Of a stretch of DNA of 59,309 nucleotides, positions 54,798-59,309 are shown piece after piece. Positions within the stretch are counted from its first letter, which is position 1; each line of letters starts with the position of its first letter. This DNA is from Blastocatellia bacterium (GTDB lineage: Bacteria > Acidobacteriota > Blastocatellia > HR10 > J050), in assembly GCA_025054955.1 (NCBI GenBank), contig JANWZE010000114.1, positions 1 to 59,309 on the forward strand, given 5' to 3'. The notes under the pieces were generated by a model that was not told where the DNA came from, made no database searches, and was given only the letters and a program-made list of their open reading frames with translations. A program made the position numbers and the translations under genes.

Positions 54798-55895
54798 TCA
54801 CCTCCGGCTGGTGTAAGCTGACATTGTCCTGAGCGGCTGTCGTCCGGCGTTGTTCATGACATGGTGGTGGACCGCCGGGCCGCTCATCTGCACGCCTTCG
54901 ATTGGTGTGCCGCAGTCAGGACATTGATCATTGACAATCCAGTTGGCCAACACCGTCAATCCAGCTCGCTCAATGAGCAAGCGGCGGCAGTGTGGACACC
55001 ACGTGTTAGCGCCGACGCTCCCTCGAATGTTGCCACAGTAAACGTAGTGCAACCCGGCATGACGCCCGATGGTATAAGCTCGTTGTAACGTTTCGACCGG
55101 CGTCGGCGCATGGTCAGCCATTTTATAGGCTGGGACGAAAGCGGTCACATGCCACGGGATGGTGTATGAGAGCGAGGCCAGATATTCCGCGATGGCGTGT
55201 AGTTCTTCATCCGAATCATTATGTCCCGGAACAATCAACGTCGTGACCTCAACCCACATCCCAAGCGCCCGCATGAACTGAATACACCGAAGCACAGGCC
55301 GCAGCTTGCCGCCGGTGAGCCGTCGGTACGCGGCGTTATCGAACCCTTTCAAATCTACATTCGCCGCGATCACATACGGCATGAGTTGACGAATCGCTTC
55401 CGGCGAAAGATACCCGTTGGTCACCAGCAGATTCTTCAATCCTTGGGCATAAGCTTGCCGCGCCGTCTCGTAAACGAGTTCGAAGAAAACGGTCGGCTCA
55501 GTATAGGTGTAGGCAATGCTTCGGCAGCCGTGTCTGAGGGCAGTTTCCACAATCTCGGCGGGGCTCAGCAGCTCGCCAATGATGCGCGGATTGCGCCCCT
55601 TGGTCAGTTGCGACAAATAATGATTCTGACAATACCGGCACCGTAAATTACACCCGACGGTGGCAACGGATAAAGACATTGAGCCAGGTTGAACGTGAAA
55701 GAAGGGCTTCTTCTCAATCGGGTCTACTTCCAGCGCAGCCACATGATCGTACACAAGCGTATAGAGTGTCCCATCGCGGTTTTCGCGCACGCCGCACCGT
55801 CCACGCCGTCCCGGCTCAATGCGGCATTGATGAAGGCAAAGATCACACACGACCCCCTTGTCGCCAGTCCGATGATACAGCATCGCTTCTCTCAT
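54798..55895 (-). CDS. amrS: AmmeMemoRadiSam radical SAM enzyme
   Basis: 365 residues; GAGGAGGACC precedes ATG 55895. N-terminal zinc-like CDLCLHQC and GRCGVREN, then the radical SAM motif CNLRCRYC (C82, C86, C89). The family words IEKKPFFHVQPGSMSLSVAT, LKNLLVTNGYLSPEAI and VNVDLKGFDNAAYRRL-type segments match AmrS. The C-terminal region has further CxxC pairs (CPHCRRLL, CPDCGTPIEG), suggesting a metal-binding tail. The usual partners AmrA and AmrB are not in the window. Its reaction is unknown; the enzyme likely forms an organic radical on a protein or nucleotide. Downstream gene follows by 2 bp. Confidence 0.92.
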   Translation of the reverse strand: MREAMLYHRTGDKGVVCDLCLHQCRIEPGRRGRCGVRENRDGTLYTLVYDHVAALEVDPIEKKPFFHVQPGSMSLSVATVGCNLRCRYCQNHYLSQLTKGRNPRIIGELLSPAEIVETALRHGCRSIAYTYTEPTVFFELVYETARQAYAQGLKNLLVTNGYLSPEAIRQLMPYVIAANVDLKGFDNAAYRRLTGGKLRPVLRCIQFMRALGMWVEVTTLIVPGHNDSDEELHAIAEYLASLSYTIPWHVTAFVPAYKMADHAPTPVETLQRAYTIGRHAGLHYVYCGNIRGSVGANTWCPHCRRLLIERAGLTVLANWIVNDQCPDCGTPIEGVQMSGPAVHHHVMNNAGRQPLRTMSAYTSRR

Positions 55896-55963
55896 GTGGT
55901 CCTCCTCGCTGCTCGGACGGCTCGATGCCGGGAGATATTCAATTGGGAACAGGTGGCGCAGAG

Positions 55964-56389
55964 CTATTGAGCGTGCACTTGAATAGATTCGACGTACTTC
56001 ATCAAGGCGTAAATATCACCTTTCTCCTGCATCGAGCCCTTGGTACGCCGAAAGATCGTTCCCCACACGGGCATTTCCCGGCTCCCATGAGCTGGCGTGA
56101 TCTTCTCACCTTCGATCGCATTCAACACGCGATATGCAGGGAATTTCTCGCCCGGCTGCTGAATGCGCGTCAGATCAGTCGGCTTCTTCTTCAACGCGCG
56201 CGCCGCCGGCCCGTTGCCTTTGGCATCTAGCCCATGACATGTTGCACAGTGCTCGCGGTAAAGCTCTTGCCCTTTGCTTATAAACCCTTCATCCTGCCAC
56301 GCCACAACATGGTCGGGCGTGACACTCACGCCGAGCATCCATGCGGCCAGAAAGCCCATCATGAGGATGACTCCCGCGTTCTTCATCAT
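55964..56389 (-). CDS. Exported c-type cytochrome
   Basis: 141 residues; AGGAGG precedes ATG 56389. Signal peptide at about 1-31. Heme site CATCH at 48-52, with YREHCATCHGLDAKGNGPAA; the probable axial Met is in SREMPVWGTIF. It is a small class I, one-heme cytochrome of the type found with oxidase and alcohol or sulfur oxidation systems. A likely role is electron transfer outside the cytoplasmic membrane. amrS begins 68 bp downstream, so the two could share a transcript, though their roles appear unrelated. Confidence 0.92.
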   Translation of the reverse strand: MMKNAGVILMMGFLAAWMLGVSVTPDHVVAWQDEGFISKGQELYREHCATCHGLDAKGNGPAARALKKKPTDLTRIQQPGEKFPAYRVLNAIEGEKITPAHGSREMPVWGTIFRRTKGSMQEKGDIYALMKYVESIQVHAQ

Positions 56390-56897
56390 AGTTTCCTCCT
56401 ACGATTAGTTTCTTCACCTCTGGGTAGGCAAATATATGTGCAAACAACGTACCAGCCATCCATCGAATGCCATCCGTTGATAAACAATCAATTAGCCCTG
56501 ACGAGCAAATGCGCATGGGAATTTCGCCCTCTGCAAAGCGTCATATCACCCAGTTGAGCCATCAGTGTGGCGCTATGAGCCCACCAAAGCAGGGCTCCGC
56601 CATCACTATGTAGCAGACGCTTCGCGGATTCAGATGGTGAGGAGAAACTGACGCAAAAAGGTGGAAACGATTAGAGGGAGCTCACACGAGGGTAGATGGT
56701 AGGCAATGAGATTCAGGTCCGCTTTCAACCGGCAGACCCAAATCTACGCGGATCACGCGAGCCGTTCGGATCAACGCAGATCAAAACATCGGCCCATATC
56801 CGCTTCATCGGCGTCCATCCGCGTGCTATGCGGTTGCAATTAAGACGTGTGGCGAGCGTATGAACCCCTTTTCGGGCTACTGCCGTCAAACGCTTTA
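56390..56897. other. 508-bp region, nothing recognised
   Basis: Both strands lack a gene-like frame. No palindrome of the main families appears. The first 20 bp are the leader of the cytochrome gene, transcribed leftwards. Confidence 0.6.
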
Positions 56898-57707
56898 TCA
56901 GAATAGGCCGTGTTTATAATGCTCGATCCAGGCAAACATCCCGCGATAGCATTCCGGTATCTTCTGGTACTGCCTCTTGGAGATAATCAGGAACGGTTGT
57001 TTCTTATAGTTTCGATAATCCTTGAACCAGGGGCGATGATAAACCAAATACAAAAGCGGGCGTACGTGCTGAGAACGATTCTCAGTCCCTTGGTGCAGTA
57101 TTCTGTAATCCATCAAGAAACACGACCCGACCGGCACCTGCGGGTCTACAAACGACGCGTTGACTGGCTGCTCAGCTATCTGGAGATGTGTGCCCGGCCA
57201 CATCCTTGTTGTTCCATGCACATCATTAAATTCGATTAAAGGAATGGCCATCGTGAGAGCATAACAGGGCAACAACTCGTTCGGCATTGTAGGAAATAGG
57301 GCGGGCCCATCACGGTGAAGATGCTGCAACGGAGCCCCCGGTAACGAAACCACGGAGGCCAAACTTCCCAGCACACAATCTTCACCGAGTATGGCTCTGA
57401 TGATCGGCAAGACGAGTGGATGAGCATATAAAAGCGGCGCTGTGAATGGAGGACGAAAGGCGACTGTCACCATATAACGCTTCTGGCCCACCTCCAACGC
57501 ATCCAGATGGTGCGCTTCCTCAAAATAGCGTGCATACCGCTTCTGGTAAGCATTGCGCAGGCGAGTCATAAACTTCGTAGGAAAGACATTGCCCAGAAAG
57601 AGGCAACCATGAAGGCGAAACTGCTTGACAGCTTGCTGAAGCACATCCTGTCGGACACACGAACATGCATGCTCGTCAGGAGTGAATGAAATGGCTGGAA
57701 GCATCAT
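56898..57707 (-). CDS. PhyH-family Fe(II)/2-oxoglutarate dioxygenase
   Basis: 269 residues. Metal ligands H131 and D133 (LQHLHRDGP) and distal H205 (LMDYRILHQGTENRS), with R211 or R216 likely to bind 2-oxoglutarate. QFRLHGCLFLGNVFPTKF near 30 is the usual N-terminal segment of phytanoyl-CoA dioxygenase-like enzymes, and YLVYHRPWFKDYRNY occurs near 220. Such enzymes hydroxylate lipids, antibiotics or amino acids. It lies 219 bp downstream of a PRMT-like methyltransferase gene on the same strand, so a shared tailoring pathway is possible but unproven. Confidence 0.85.
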   Translation of the reverse strand: MMLPAISFTPDEHACSCVRQDVLQQAVKQFRLHGCLFLGNVFPTKFMTRLRNAYQKRYARYFEEAHHLDALEVGQKRYMVTVAFRPPFTAPLLYAHPLVLPIIRAILGEDCVLGSLASVVSLPGAPLQHLHRDGPALFPTMPNELLPCYALTMAIPLIEFNDVHGTTRMWPGTHLQIAEQPVNASFVDPQVPVGSCFLMDYRILHQGTENRSQHVRPLLYLVYHRPWFKDYRNYKKQPFLIISKRQYQKIPECYRGMFAWIEHYKHGLF

Positions 57708-57926
57708 GATCGGCCCTCATGAGCCATGCTCACCCCCAAGAAGTGACCATGAAGCTGGCCAACGTATTCAGCAGTCGAGGTGTCAAGCAGGGCTCACAGC
57801 AATTGTGGGTCGCTGAATCCGGATTTCGGAGCGAACTATTCCAGGTTCGTAAACGAGCGTCAACGCCGTCAGCGCCTAACTCTGGCCCGCAGCTTGCCGA
57901 GCAGTGCGCATCGGCAAGACGAGAGG

Positions 57927-59078
57927 CTACTGGCTGTATTTCTGTGAAAGCTCGCCAACGTACGCCAACGCCAATTTCCGCGAGGCGAACCGGCCAGGAA
58001 ATTGCTCCATGACCTGATCCGTGATCTTATCAAGCGACAGCTCACCATTCATCAGGTTCAGGATCATTCGGTCAATCTGGCCATCTTGGTTGAGACGGGG
58101 CGTATAACCCGCTTCGCATTTTCGCAAGCGCTCCAGCGAGAGTGGATGACCGTAGAAGGTTGACTGTTTGAACTCAGCTTTAATCTGCCCCGCGCAGGCC
58201 TGCTCGCGCACTTGTGTATTCCACCGCCAGATATAATCCTCACCAACAAGGTCGGCCTGTAGACTTACGGATATTCTATCGTTCACGGCGAGCGAGACCG
58301 GCTCTGGCCAAGGGAAGAAAGCGCGTCCGTAAATCACTTCTGGCTCACCCGGACGATTGGAAAATCCGATCCCGTCAATCAACTCAGCATCAAACCATAC
58401 AAGCAGACCATGAGCTAGGCCGGCGCGAGTAACCGACCACTGCGCTTCGCCCATGACATCGAAATTGACCAATCGGGTATAGTCCAATGTCGCCCAGCAC
58501 TGCGGTTCGACCAGCATGGACTGCGAGGGTACACGCCGGCCCTTCCCCCAGGTGTTGATGACAATGCTTCGCGCCGGTTGCATATCCAGGCCATAAGGGT
58601 CATCACCCCACGGGGCAGCATACTCCTTGTGCAGCTCAGCCGCTTCCACCACCGTCACCCACAATGTGTCACGCTGAGGAATCATGACGCCACCGGCAGC
58701 GAGGAACCGCGTTCGAGCATCTACAATCGCCGGCAGGTGAGATTGAAACATCGGCAGGATGCCTCGCAAATCGGAGATGATGACGTCGGCCCGTTCTGGG
58801 AGCTCCACTTCATTGGAGCGTTTCTGAATGAACTCAATCCGGTCGGCATAGCCATTGGCAACGGCCAGCTCGCGAGCCACCTGGATCGCGTCGTCAGGCT
58901 CAATTGCGTAGACCTTCCGCGCGCCCATCTGGCAAGCCAGCAACGCAAATATGCCCGTGCCTGTGCCGATGTCAACAACAACACTGCCCGGGTTGACGGC
59001 CCTGCGCAGCGCCTCGCAGTAGGGCTCCATCCGTCCCTTGTCGGCAATCATCGTCCCGTATGCAGCAATGCTGTACAT
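57927..59078 (-). CDS. SAM-dependent methyltransferase, protein-arginine-methyltransferase-like, with PqqD-like C-domain
   Basis: 383 residues. SAM motif VVDIGTGTGIFALLACQMGA at 34-53, then YAIEPDD and DVIISDLRGILPMF, which takes the place of the double-E loop of PRMT enzymes but lacks the two glutamates. A beta-barrel region follows (about 145-310). The last ~60 residues (DRMILNLMNGELSLDKITDQ and VMEQFPGRF) resemble a small winged-helix/PqqD-like domain, a fold used to hold peptide leaders. This suggests modification of a peptide or protein. The substrate is unknown, and the gene order with a dioxygenase is compatible with a maturation cluster. Confidence 0.8.
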   Translation of the reverse strand: MYSIAAYGTMIADKGRMEPYCEALRRAVNPGSVVVDIGTGTGIFALLACQMGARKVYAIEPDDAIQVARELAVANGYADRIEFIQKRSNEVELPERADVIISDLRGILPMFQSHLPAIVDARTRFLAAGGVMIPQRDTLWVTVVEAAELHKEYAAPWGDDPYGLDMQPARSIVINTWGKGRRVPSQSMLVEPQCWATLDYTRLVNFDVMGEAQWSVTRAGLAHGLLVWFDAELIDGIGFSNRPGEPEVIYGRAFFPWPEPVSLAVNDRISVSLQADLVGEDYIWRWNTQVREQACAGQIKAEFKQSTFYGHPLSLERLRKCEAGYTPRLNQDGQIDRMILNLMNGELSLDKITDQVMEQFPGRFASRKLALAYVGELSQKYSQ

Positions 59079-59167
59079 AGATGTCTCCCATCCAGCGTAT
59101 TCACATGCATAAATCGTCGAGGAGCATTCGGCGGCACGGCAGGCAGTAAGCTCACTCGTCGTGACCT

Positions 59168-59309
59168 TCAGGTGTCGCCGCGACTTCGCAGATCGTCAAG
59201 GATCACTTGACACAAGGTTGGGATGCGGTTGATGTCTCGATAGCCGGTGATTTGCCGCACTGGCACGTGATTCAATAACCGACTCAACACATCGAACTGT
59301 CGCGCCCGT
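59168..59309 (-). CDS. Partial gene at the right edge (C-terminus)
   Basis: The minus strand reads RARQFDVLSRLLNHVPVRQI, then TGYRDINRIPTLCQVILDDL and stops at 59168. The start is outside the window. 'VP...TGYRDI..IP....ILDDL' recalls the ends of HPr-kinase-like proteins that accompany PqqD-type genes, but this is only a resemblance. It would lie immediately upstream of the methyltransferase gene on the same strand. Confidence 0.5.
   Translation of the reverse strand, partial: RARQFDVLSRLLNHVPVRQITGYRDINRIPTLCQVILDDLRSRGDT

Noticed and set aside
1-59309. tRNA or rRNA genes
   Set aside because: I looked for T-loop motifs and cloverleaf arms and found none convincing; a tRNAscan run would be decisive.

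Overview
The window looks like a chromosomal contig from a free-living, probably heterotrophic bacterium of moderate GC. Gene content and style (long secreted proteins with beta-propeller or carboxypeptidase-regulatory repeats, a starch cluster without TonB/SusC/SusD genes, many short palindromic repeats between genes) suggest an Acidobacteriota-type organism, possibly Blastocatellia-like. This is an inference from style; no 16S gene or other decisive marker is present. No rRNA, tRNA, CRISPR array or intact transposase was recognised.

Layout. 1-3.8 kb is a decayed defence-type region: the 3' end of a DUF1998 helicase, a broken DUF4258 gene beside an intact DUF2283 gene, an intact AAA/DUF4143 ATPase, an internally deleted remnant of a second ATPase, and short scraps resembling restriction-modification genes. 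4-10.2 kb holds housekeeping and accessory enzymes: a TolB-like propeller, Old Yellow Enzyme, class V aminotransferase, pteridine-reductase-like SDR, 3-methyladenine glycosylase and dienelactone hydrolase. 11-13.5 kb holds a secreted repeat protein and an aldo/keto reductase. 13.6-25.9 kb, all on the minus strand, is a glucan-use cluster: secreted CBM/DOMON-like protein, large secreted alpha-amylase, SBBP propeller, secreted esterase with a glucan-binding-like N-domain, MalQ, SLC45-like sugar permease and an exported neopullulanase-like GH13 enzyme. An orphan antitoxin-like gene is embedded in it.

26-38.6 kb carries larB, a Fur-family regulator, guaA, lysA with a GT2 and an M19 dipeptidase, then ftsY, an Nramp-like permease and glgC, and a membrane protein. 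39.9-50 kb is a minus-strand block with proS, metH, two overlapping M16 peptidase genes and gltX. 50.2-52.6 kb has a beta-hydroxyacid dehydrogenase, an SDR and a single-domain response regulator. 53-56.4 kb has a porin-like protein, a 66-aa protein, the radical-SAM gene amrS and a cytochrome c. 56.9 kb to the end has a PhyH-type dioxygenase, a PRMT-like methyltransferase and the end of another gene.

The glucan genes make a coherent route: outside cleavage by the 962-aa amylase, possible further cleavage in the periplasm, uptake by the permease, and rearrangement by MalQ; glgC elsewhere would feed glycogen synthesis. The most unusual sequence feature is a set of hairpin-forming interspersed repeats (one 19-bp palindrome occurs nine times), together with several tandem duplications that copy the ends of neighbouring genes.
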